This document shows, piece by piece, positions 24,046 to 33,000 of a DNA stretch of 34,152 nt. Every line of letters starts with the position of its first letter. Position 1 is the first letter of the stretch. A program made the position numbers and the translations under genes. This DNA is from Comamonadaceae bacterium. GTDB lineage: Bacteria > Pseudomonadota > Gammaproteobacteria > Burkholderiales > Burkholderiaceae_C. The stretch lies in assembly GCA_947372425.1 (NCBI GenBank), contig CANBTQ010000006.1:1-34152 (forward strand), given 5' to 3'. The notes beneath the pieces are model-generated. The model saw nothing but the letters and a program-made list of their open reading frames with translations. It did not search any database and was not told the origin of the DNA.

Positions 24046-26045
24046 CAGTTGGCTTCCGTAGAGGGTTGAATAAAGGACAGCAGTCTGTCCCGGTTGAGCA
24101 CATGGTCCTGCAACAGGGCGGAGGCGATCCGGTCCAGCCGGGGGCGTCCGGCCGCCAGCAGTTCACTGGCGCGTGCAAACTGGGTCCGGATGATCTCCTG
24201 CGCTTCGCCGGCCAGTGCCGGCTCGGGCTGGCTCCACCAGTTGGGATGCAGCGTGCCAAAGCCATACAGGCCCACATAGCACTCCGCCAGACGCCTGGCG
24301 ACGGCCAGATCGTTCTGCTTGCCGGCCCCGCCAGCACCGGTGCTGGTCTTCTCCTTGCCATAGACCAGTTCCTCTGCCGCCCGTCCGCCCAGCGCCATGC
24401 AGATGCGGTCCAGGATGGACTGCTGCGTCTCGTTTTCCTCGTTGCCCGAGAAGGCGACAAAACCGAGCGCACCATTGTTGTCCGGGATGATGGAGGCAAT
24501 GCGCACCTGGTCCGACAGGGTGGCCAGCGTCAGGCCCAGCAAGGCATGGCCTGCTTCGTGAAACGCCGTGTTTTCCAGCTGGCTGGATTTGATAGGCCGA
24601 CGCTCGGCATCCGCTGGAATGCGGTAAATCTCGTCCAGGATGTCGGCCTTGGACACGCTGCGGTTGCCATCCAGCCGGGCGCGGCGCCGGGCGCCCCGCA
24701 CCAGCACCTCCACATCCGCGCCGGTCAGGCCTAGTGCGTTGGCCGCACACTCTTTGAGATCCGCTGCCGGCAGGGTGCAGCCGTGGCCTTGCAGCAGGCC
24801 GGCAAACATGGCGGCCAGCGCTTCGCCGCTGGGACGCTCCACCCGGATCACGCGGTCCAGCCGGCCGGCGCGCTGCAGGGCGGCGTCCACATTCTCCGGG
24901 TAGTTGGTGGCCGCAATGACGATGACCTGGTCCCGGCCCTCAAAGCCGTCCAGTTCGGTCAGCAGGGCATTCAGGAACGCCGTGTTCCAGCTGGCGTTCT
25001 GCCCGCTGAAGTTCTGCCGGTTGCCGACGCTGTCAATTTCGTCAATGAACACAATGCTGGGAGACTGCTGGCGCGCCAGACTGAAGGTGGCGCCCATCAG
25101 TTTGATGGCCTCGTCCAGACCGCCGCCACTCATCCAGTCCTTGACCGGCGTGACCGCCACGAAATTGGTGCCCGCCTCCAGGGCAATGGCGCGGGCAATG
25201 GTGGTCTTGCCGGTGCCGGGCGGTCCCACCAGCAGGGCTCCGCGGTCCACTTCCTGCCAGGCGATGACGCCCTCGCGCGCCAGCGCAACATCCACAAACA
25301 GCTGGCGTGCCCATTGCTTGGCCGCGTCGGCACCGTAGAGCGCATCCAGCCGGCGCGCCGTGCCCGGCAACTGCGCGGCGGCGCGCTGATCGGCCAGCAT
25401 GTGCAGGCCGCTCTCCCAATGGGTGTCCGCCAGGGTGCTGGCGATCAGCAACTCCTGCGGCCCGATCCACTTCGCCCAGGCCCTGCAGTCGTCCGAGAGG
25501 GTGATCTGCGGCCGGGTGCGCCGCGCGTAGGCAGTCAGGCGCTCGAAGTTTGGCGCCTCGATGGAGAAGTGCCCATCCTGGCGCACCACGGACCGGAAGT
25601 TTTTGGGCAGCTGGTTCTTCGAGGTGCACAACAGCAGCACGCCGGCGGGGCGGATTTCTGCCAGTGCCAGCACCAGGCGCGCCAACTCTGGCTCGCTCTT
25701 GCCTTCGATATCAATCAGGGTGAAGTTCTGCAGCGTCGCATTGGCGGCAATGGCGTCGCGCAGGCTGCCCGCATAGACCGGGTAGGGGTTCTCCAGCAGA
25801 AAGATCGGCAGCAAGGCATTGCCCTGCAAGCGCGCCAACACGGCCTGCTCCAGCGGCTCCACCATGCAGTGCCAGATGGCGTCCACCGCCGCCGGCGCAG
25901 CGGCAACGGTAGCAGCTGCCGGATCCAGGCCGGCGCTCAGATCCAGCTCGATATCCTGACTGCCAAGTTTGCGCAAAATTGCGCGGCGCACCGCCGGCTT
26001 GCGCACCAGGCGCTCGACCGGTGTGGGACGGATTTCCGTAGCCAT
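24045..26045 (-). CDS. FtsH-like AAA+ ATPase with M41 zinc protease domain, without obvious transmembrane anchor
   Basis: Walker A LLVGPPGTGKTT, Walker B SIVFIDEIDS, SRH AATNYPENVDAALQRAGRLDR, zinc motif TAFHEAGHALLG, candidate third ligand in TGAGGAGKQNDLAVARRLA. Start MATEIRP at 26045. Confidence 0.92.
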   Translation of the reverse strand: MATEIRPTPVERLVRKPAVRRAILRKLGSQDIELDLSAGLDPAAATVAAAPAAVDAIWHCMVEPLEQAVLARLQGNALLPIFLLENPYPVYAGSLRDAIAANATLQNFTLIDIEGKSEPELARLVLALAEIRPAGVLLLCTSKNQLPKNFRSVVRQDGHFSIEAPNFERLTAYARRTRPQITLSDDCRAWAKWIGPQELLIASTLADTHWESGLHMLADQRAAAQLPGTARRLDALYGADAAKQWARQLFVDVALAREGVIAWQEVDRGALLVGPPGTGKTTIARAIALEAGTNFVAVTPVKDWMSGGGLDEAIKLMGATFSLARQQSPSIVFIDEIDSVGNRQNFSGQNASWNTAFLNALLTELDGFEGRDQVIVIAATNYPENVDAALQRAGRLDRVIRVERPSGEALAAMFAGLLQGHGCTLPAADLKECAANALGLTGADVEVLVRGARRRARLDGNRSVSKADILDEIYRIPADAERRPIKSSQLENTAFHEAGHALLGLTLATLSDQVRIASIIPDNNGALGFVAFSGNEENETQQSILDRICMALGGRAAEELVYGKEKTSTGAGGAGKQNDLAVARRLAECYVGLYGFGTLHPNWWSQPEPALAGEAQEIIRTQFARASELLAAGRPRLDRIASALLQDHVLNRDRLLSFIQPSTEAN

Positions 26046-26062
26046 GGGTGTGGCGCCGTTCT

Positions 26063-26317
26063 TCAAGCCGGCAGGCACTGCAAGCGCGCCACTTCGCGCC
26101 CCACAATGCCCGTGCTCAGGGTCCACATATTCAGCTTGTCGTCGTGCACCACCTGCAGCGCGTTATGGCCACCGCCCATATTGGTGAGCGCCTGCCCCTG
26201 CATCATTTGAATCGCGGCCTCCGCCGCGCTGACGCATTGCTTGACGGAAGGCAGTGCCTGGGTGTGGAGTACCGGACTGCCCTGCAGCCAGATGATGGAA
26301 AGTAACAAAGCGTTCAC
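26063..26317 (-). CDS. Small exported hypothetical protein
   Basis: GTG start preceded by GGGGAGG; MNALLLSIIWLQGSPVLHTQALPSVKQCVSAAEAAIQMM... with hydrophobic N-terminus and two Cys; ends 17 bp before the AAA protease start. Confidence 0.6.
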   Translation of the reverse strand: MNALLLSIIWLQGSPVLHTQALPSVKQCVSAAEAAIQMMQGQALTNMGGGHNALQVVHDDKLNMWTLSTGIVGREVARLQCLPA

Positions 26318-26541
26318 GACGCCTCCCCTGCGGTGCAGTCATTATGTTGAAGTGAGCGTAGCCGAAAAAGCCAAGCGCTCTTTCCAAAAGCTGATTATTC
26401 TTTTTGCACACCGGCCGCTGTGCGAAACGGCTCCGGCCAAACCCCATGCGGGCGGCATGCGCCAGGCCGCCACCTTGCGCCCGCCCATCCTTCGGTACAT
26501 TAGCGGCTGTCCATCCACCACCCCGCAACCCCGGACCGCCT

Positions 26542-27003
26542 GTGACATCTGCCCTCCTACCCCGTTTGACGCCTCGTATCTGCCCGCCCGGGCATTGCCT
26601 GCACCCACTGCGCAGCCCGGCGGCCTGGTTTGCCGGCCTGGCCGCGCTGTTGTACCTGCCGGCGCTGCAGGCTGCCCCGCTGCTGCACTGTGAAATGACC
26701 TATGCCGGCAGCACGCAGACCCTGGAGGCCACGCCGGTGGTAAACCCCTACCCGGTGCAGTCGGTGGACGTGGGCGGGCGCTTCCGCTTCAAGGCGGTGA
26801 TGCTGGGCCATGCCGCGCAGGTGGACGCCATCAAGCTCTATGCCTACATCGAGACACGGCGCCAACCGGTGCTGGTGCAACAAGCCACCTACCTGCCGCC
26901 CTTCAGCCCGGGCGCTTCGCTCACCGGCAAGCAGTTTGTCTACGCCGGCCCGGTGGAGCGTGAGATGCAATACCAGTGCACGCTGCAGGAGGTCGCACCA
27001 TGA
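26542..27003 (+). CDS. Small secreted hypothetical protein
   Basis: Hydrophobic stretch AAWFAGLAALLYLPALQAAPLLHC then CEMTYAGSTQTLEATPVVNPYPVQSVDVGGRFRFKAVMLG; ATGA overlap with the CapA-like gene. Start uncertain (GTG 26542 chosen; ORF is open from TTG 26404, ATG 26446 also possible). Confidence 0.6.
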   Translation: MTSALLPRLTPRICPPGHCLHPLRSPAAWFAGLAALLYLPALQAAPLLHCEMTYAGSTQTLEATPVVNPYPVQSVDVGGRFRFKAVMLGHAAQVDAIKLYAYIETRRQPVLVQQATYLPPFSPGASLTGKQFVYAGPVEREMQYQCTLQEVAP

Positions 27004-27986
27004 AGCGCGCACTCAAGCACCTGCTCCTGGCACTGGCCACGGCCTGCGGCAGCCTGGCACCCGCGTGGGCCCAGCAAACACCGGTTTCGCTGGTGTTTGC
27101 CGGCGACATCGTGCTGGACGACACCGCCGGCGCCCTGATTGCGCGGGGCGGTGACCCGTTTGCCGGTTTTGGCGACCTGTTCAGCAAGGCCGACATCCGG
27201 CTGGGCAATCTGGAATGCGTGGTGGCCACCACCGGCTCGGCCGGCGAAAAGAACTACACCTTCCGCGCGCATCCGCGCACCCTGCCGGTGCTCAAACGCC
27301 ACTTCGACGCCCTGGCACTGGCCAACAACCACTCGGGCGACTACGGCCGCGAGGCCTTTGCCGAGATGCTGGGCCTGCTGCACAGCGCCGGGCTGGATTA
27401 CTTCGGTGGCGGCCATACCCTGCAAGAGGCACATACCCCGCTTCTCATCGAACGCAAGGGCCTGCGCATTGCCCTCCTGGGCTACAACGAATTCATGCCG
27501 CGCAGCTTTGAGGCCGATGCCGATGCGCCGGGCAGCGCCTGGAGCGAAGACGAGCAGGTGGTGGCCGACATCCGCGCCGCCCGCAGCCTGCACCATGCCG
27601 ACCTGGTGATACCCATCATGCACTGGGGTTGGGAAAACGAGCCGGTGGCCAATGCCCGCCAGCACCAGCTGGCACGGCTGATGGTGGATGCCGGTGCCGA
27701 CGCCGTCATTGGCGGACACCCGCATGTCACGCAGGACATCGAGCACTACCGCGGCAAGCCCATCGTCTACAGCGTGGGCAACTTTGTCATGAAGGAAACT
27801 GACAACGACAAGCAGCGCGTGGGCTGGGTGCTGCGCCTGCAGCTCGACGCCAGTGGCGTGCGCGCCTTTGACACCCGCGTGGCACGCATCGACATGGACG
27901 GCATCCCCACACCCGACACAGCCACCGCCAGCCCCTGCTGGCAGCGCGGCGAGGCCAGCGTCGGCCAGTGCCGCAACCCGGATTGA
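27000..27986 (+). CDS. CapA/PGA-capsule-synthesis-like metallophosphatase-fold protein
   Basis: Signal peptide MKRALKHLLLALATACGSLAPAWA; SLVFAGDIVLDD, LGNLECVV, LANNHSGDYGREAF, VIPIMHWGWENEP, VIGGHPHVTQDIEHYRGKPIVYSVGNFVM. Confidence 0.92.
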   Translation: MKRALKHLLLALATACGSLAPAWAQQTPVSLVFAGDIVLDDTAGALIARGGDPFAGFGDLFSKADIRLGNLECVVATTGSAGEKNYTFRAHPRTLPVLKRHFDALALANNHSGDYGREAFAEMLGLLHSAGLDYFGGGHTLQEAHTPLLIERKGLRIALLGYNEFMPRSFEADADAPGSAWSEDEQVVADIRAARSLHHADLVIPIMHWGWENEPVANARQHQLARLMVDAGADAVIGGHPHVTQDIEHYRGKPIVYSVGNFVMKETDNDKQRVGWVLRLQLDASGVRAFDTRVARIDMDGIPTPDTATASPCWQRGEASVGQCRNPD

Positions 27987-28061
27987 GCGGCACCAAAGAC
28001 AAGCGCATCCGCTACATTTAGAACCTGCCCATACCCCGCCGCATCAGCCCAACCGTACGCC

Positions 28062-29408
28062 ATGACCTCTGTCTTCAACTTCACTTTTGTGCCCTGGTTC
28101 CGCTCGGTGGCGCCGTATATCCACAAGTTCCGCAACCAGACCTTTGTGGTGGGCATTGCCGGCGAGGCGATTGCCGCAGGCAAGCTGCAAAGCCTGGCGC
28201 AGGACCTGGCCATGATCCAGAGCATGGGCGTGAAAATTGTGCTGGTGCACGGCTTTCGGCCCCAGGTGGCCGAGCAACTCAAGGCCAAGGGCCATGCGCC
28301 CAAGTATTCGCACGGCATCCGCGTAACCGACGAGGTGGCGCTGGACTGTGCGCAGGAGGCCGCCGGCCAACTGCGCTACGAGATTGAAGCCGCCTTCAGC
28401 CAGGGCCTGCCCAACACGCCCATGGCCGACTCCACGGTGCGTGTCATCTCCGGCAACTTCATCACCGCGCGCCCGGTGGGCATCGTGGATGGCGTGGATT
28501 TTCAGCACAGCGGCGTGGTGCGCAAGGTGGATACCGCCGGCATCACCAAAACGCTGGACATGGGCGCCATGGTGCTGCTATCGCCCTTTGGTTTTTCGCC
28601 CACGGGTGACGCCTTCAATCTGGCCATGGAAGAAGTGGCCACCTCGGTGGCCACCGCCCTGCAGGCCGACAAGCTGATCTTTCTGACCGAGGTGCCCGGC
28701 ATCCGCATGCGTCCGCTGGAGCCTGCCAGCGAAGACAACCCCATAGACACCGAACTGCCGCTGGCGGCGGCCGAGCGCCTGCTCCAGGACCTGCCGGCGG
28801 CCAACCAGCCCAGCGATGTCGCGTTTTACCTGCAGCACTGTGTCAAGGCCTGCAAGAACGGCGTCGAGCGCAGCCACATCATTCCCTACTCGGTGGACGG
28901 CGCCATCCTGCTGGAGGTCTATGTGCACGACGGCATAGGCACCATGGTGGTGGATGAAAAGCTGGAGAGCCTGCGCGAGGCGGGGGTGGACGATGTGGGC
29001 GGCATTCTGCAATTGATCGAGCCGTTTGAGAAAGACGGCACCCTGGTCAAGCGCAGCCGCACCGAGATCGAACGCGATATTGGCAACTACACCATCATCG
29101 AACACGACGGCGTGATCTTTGCCTGCGCCGCGCTCTACCCCTACCCGGAAGGCCGCACCGCCGAGATGGCGGCGCTCACCGTGTCACCCGATGTACAGGG
29201 TCAGGGTGATGGCGAGCGGGTCTTGAAACGGGTGGAGCAACGCGCCAAGGCGTCGGGTCTGGACAGCATTTTTGTGCTGACGACGCGCACCATGCACTGG
29301 TTCATCAAACGCGGCTTTGTGCAGGTGGACCCGGACTGGCTGCCCGAGGCGCGCAAGCGCAAGTACAACTGGGACCGCAAGAGCCAGGTGCTGGTCAAGA
29401 AGCTGTAG
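28062..29408 (+). CDS. argA: Amino-acid N-acetyltransferase (N-acetylglutamate synthase)
   Basis: MTSVFNFTFVPWFRSVAPYIHKFRNQTFVVGIAGEAIAAGKLQSLAQDLAMIQSMGVKIVLVHGFRPQV...; kinase-like domain plus GNAT (ALTVSPDVQGQGDGERVLKRVE). Confidence 0.96.
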   Translation: MTSVFNFTFVPWFRSVAPYIHKFRNQTFVVGIAGEAIAAGKLQSLAQDLAMIQSMGVKIVLVHGFRPQVAEQLKAKGHAPKYSHGIRVTDEVALDCAQEAAGQLRYEIEAAFSQGLPNTPMADSTVRVISGNFITARPVGIVDGVDFQHSGVVRKVDTAGITKTLDMGAMVLLSPFGFSPTGDAFNLAMEEVATSVATALQADKLIFLTEVPGIRMRPLEPASEDNPIDTELPLAAAERLLQDLPAANQPSDVAFYLQHCVKACKNGVERSHIIPYSVDGAILLEVYVHDGIGTMVVDEKLESLREAGVDDVGGILQLIEPFEKDGTLVKRSRTEIERDIGNYTIIEHDGVIFACAALYPYPEGRTAEMAALTVSPDVQGQGDGERVLKRVEQRAKASGLDSIFVLTTRTMHWFIKRGFVQVDPDWLPEARKRKYNWDRKSQVLVKKL

Positions 29409-29456
29409 GCCTCAGGGGGCAGCGCAGCACACGCAGAGGCAAGCCGGGGGCCTGGC

Positions 29457-29969
29457 CTATCGCCGTGCCTGGCGCACCAGCAGAATGAGTGCTACGACGG
29501 CGGCAAAGCAGAACCAGACAAAGGACCAGTTGGCAATCGAGCCGCCCAGAAAAGTCCAGTCCACCTTGGAGCAATCGCCGCTGCCCTTGAAAACCATGGG
29601 CAGCACGCGCTGCAGCGGGAAGGTTTCGATCATGCCGTAGAGGTCACGCCCGCAGGACGACACCTCGGGCGGGTACCACTGCAACCAGCTCTGGCGCGCC
29701 GCCACAAAGGCGCCGCCACAGGCAAACAGCAGAACGCCCGCAGTGGCCGCCAGTTGCACCACGCGCTTGCTGGCCGACGCCACCACGATGGCGCAGAACA
29801 GCAGCAGAAAGTCGGCATAGCGCTGCACGATGCACATCGGGCATGGCTCCAGGCCCAGCACATGCTGCAGGTACATGCCAAAGCCCAGCATGCTGGCACA
29901 CACCAGGGCCAGCAGGCCCATCACCCGGCGCGGGGCGTAGTCAAAGTTTTCAAGAAGGAAGGTAAACAT
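29457..29969 (-). CDS. dsbB: Disulfide bond formation protein DsbB
   Basis: Four-TM pattern with CPMCIVQRYADFLLL and second periplasmic Cys pair (SSCGRDL ... GDCSKVDW). Confidence 0.93.
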   Translation of the reverse strand: MFTFLLENFDYAPRRVMGLLALVCASMLGFGMYLQHVLGLEPCPMCIVQRYADFLLLFCAIVVASASKRVVQLAATAGVLLFACGGAFVAARQSWLQWYPPEVSSCGRDLYGMIETFPLQRVLPMVFKGSGDCSKVDWTFLGGSIANWSFVWFCFAAVVALILLVRQARR

Positions 29970-29986
29970 TCGGACGCGATCCGGTA

Positions 29987-30014
29987 GGTGGAAACAATGG
30001 CGCCATTTTCCACC
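29987..30014. repeat. Near-perfect inverted repeat in the tamB-dsbB intergenic region
   Basis: GGTGGAAA-CA-ATGGCGCCAT-TTTCCACC: 8-bp outer arms, 2-nt bulge, 10-bp central palindrome. Confidence 0.7.
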
Positions 30015-30047
30015 ATGTTGCAGGTGCGGCGCAGCAATCAGGGCTCT

Positions 30048-33000
30048 CTAATCAAACCGGCTGGTAAAGATCAGGTCCACGGCGTTCTGTTCACCCGACT
30101 CGCCGCGCAGCGTGAGGCGGCGCGACAGGTCGTAAAACACATAAAAGGTGCCCAGCGCGCCCGACAGGCCGCGTTCATAGGCCACATAAAAGTCACGCGA
30201 TATGCGCTTGCCCAGCTTGACCGTGGCCTCGGTGCCACTGCTGCCATCGAGGTTGGTGGTGGCGGTCTGGCCCAGCGACACCTCATCCAGCCCGAAGGCG
30301 TTGATCAGGCCGTCGGCAGGCGTTTTGCCATTGCCAGCCAGCAATGCCAGCGCCGCCTGCTGCAGCATGGCCGCTTCGGCACCGCCATTGCTGCTGGCCT
30401 TGCCCAGCACCAGCCAGGAGAGTTTGTCGGCGTCCGGCAGGTCGGGGTCGGAATACAGGCGCACCACCGGCAACTGCGCCGTGCCGCTGATCTGCACGCC
30501 CACCACCTGCTGCAGGTTCGGACGCAGCGCCCGGATGTCCAGCGCCGGGTTGTCGTAGACGCCGCCAAAGCGCAGCGTGCCCTCCTCAATGTTCAGGCGC
30601 TGGCCGTAGGCACGGTAGGTGCCGTTGACGGTATGCAGTTCACCGGTCAAGCGGGGCGTGGCGTTGGCGCCTTCGGCCTTGAGCGTGAGCAAACCTGCCA
30701 GCCGCGTGTTCAGGCCGTGGCCCTGCAACTGGAAGTTGCTGCCCGGATCCAGTGTGAGGCTGATGTCGGGCACCACGGCCAGGCTCTGCACCGGTGCGGG
30801 CGGGGCGTCCACGCGCTGCGCACCGACCGCGGCCGTCTTGGGCCGTAGCACCAGCACGTCAGAGCCCAACCGGGGTGCCGTGTCTTCGGGCAGCACGAAC
30901 AGGGCCTGGTCAGCCACCAATGCACCGCGCACCACCAGCCGGGCGTCCTGCAGCCTGGCATTCAGGTTGCCCGACACCACCAGACGCTGGTCTGGCCGGG
31001 CGCTGACGCGAAAGGCCTGCGCCCTGGCTTCCAGCGCCAGGCGCACGCGCTTGGCCGGCGCCGTGCCTGCCGCAGCCGGCAACCAGTCGGCAGAGCCCGT
31101 GATCTGCAGCTTGCCGCCCGCGGCGCCACCGGCACCGAGCAGGGTCAACTCCGCAATGTCCGTATGCAGGCCGTTGACCTGCAGGCGCATCACGCCCTGG
31201 CTGAAGTCAATGCCGTCCACCACCGAGCGCACGGCCATGTCGTGTGCCTCTAGGTTGCCCTTCCAGGAGGGCACTGCGCGCGTGCCGGACAGCACGGCAT
31301 CGGCATCCAGCGTGCCCTGGATGCGCCAGCCCACCGGCGCCACCAGCGACCAGGCACCCACCCGTGGCAGGCTGGCATGCAGTCTGGCCTGCAGCGGAGC
31401 GTCCGGGCCCCAGACTGCCGCGCCATCGCGTGTTTGCAAGCGGGTCTGGAAGTCGCCCTGCACATTGCCGCCGGCATCGCTGGCCCAGACCAGGTTGGTA
31501 CGCAGGGCGTTGTTCTCCAGCTCCAGCGTGACGTGGGCATCGCGCAGGCCGGCCGCCAGCGCCGTGCCAGACGGGTCGGCTGCCAGCAGTTGCAGATCGC
31601 CACTGCTGCGCTGCAGGCCGGCACGCAGGCGCAGGCCAGAGGCCGCGTCGGAGGCAGCGTCCCACTGGCCGCCAAACAGCAAGTCACCGCGCAGGCCCAG
31701 GTTGGCCAGGCGGGTTTGCCCCAGCAGTTCCAGCCAGCCCAGCGGCAGGCCTTGCAACTGGCCCTTGCTGCTCCAGCGCGCCGCACCGCTTGCACCCGCG
31801 CGGGACCACTGCACCGGCTGCCATTGCAGCTGGGCCACGCCCGCAGCCGGGCCGGCCAGTTGCACCTGGCCCGCGGCCAGTGTGAAGGATTGCGCCAGTG
31901 CGCCGGTTTGCCAGTCCAGGGGCACCGGCTGCTGCAAGGCCAGGGTCCAGGGTTTGCCGGTCTGTGCCGTGCCGGCGCTGAGTTGCAGCGCGTCCAGCAA
32001 GCCATGCCACTGCCCGGCGGCAATCTGGCCGCCATGCGACTGCAGCTGCCAGGCCAGCTGTGTAGTGCCCAGCTGCGCCTTGCCACGCAGCTGCAAGGCC
32101 AGGGCGCGCAGTGTGCCGTTCAGGTCGAGTTGCAGCTCCCGCAGGTGGTAACGGTCATCGATATCCAGACGCGGGCTTTGCAGCGTGGCCTGCACCTGCA
32201 GCGCCTCGCCCAGCCGCTGCCAGCCGCCGCTCCAGCTGGCAGACACATCCAGCGCACCCTGTGCATCGGGCAGCGCGGCATGACCCGCCAGACCGGGCAG
32301 GCTGCCCAGCCATTGCAGCAGCGCATGGGCATCACGCACCTGCCAGCTGCTTTTGCCCTGGCCTGCCGCAGAGCCTATGTCGCCGTCCACCACGGCCTGT
32401 GCGCCGGGCAGCGTGGCCTGCAGGTGGACCGTGCTGGCATAGGTTTCGGTGTTGAGCAGCAGCTTGCCGGCGATCTGCGCCTGCGGTGTCTGCAGCTGCA
32501 CGGTGTCCAGCTGCAGCAGCGGCGTGCTCCAGCGGCCCTTGGCCGAGAGCAGGCCCTGGGAGCCGGCCGCACTGCCCTGCAGCGGGGCGCTGAGCTGGGT
32601 GTCAAAGGCAATGCCCTGGGCCGATTGCTGCGCGGCCACGCTGCCGTGCAGCACCGGGTAGTGCCAGCGCGTGTCCACTTGCACCGGGTCTATGCCTTGC
32701 AGTGTGCCCTGTAAGGCCCATTGCTGCGGGCTACCGGCAAACCGGCCCTGTGCCTGCAATGTGCCACCGGCCACGTCCGCCTGCAGCGCCGACAGCAGCC
32801 AGGCGCCGTTGCGGTACAGCAGGCTGGCGCTGGCACTGCGCAGCGGCAGGCGCTGCTGGTCGAGTGTGCCGGCCTGGCTGTTTTGCAATTGCACATCACC
32901 CTTCCAGCCGCTGCCGTCGGGCAACACCCGGGCCTGGCCGGCGAGGCTGGTGTGTGGCGCCTGCGGCCACAGGCTGGCCAGATTGAGTGCGCTCCATTGG

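Noticed and set aside
24783-26210. 475-aa plus-strand ORF antisense to the AAA/M41 gene
   Set aside because: No domain motifs; opposite strand encodes a well-supported AAA protease.
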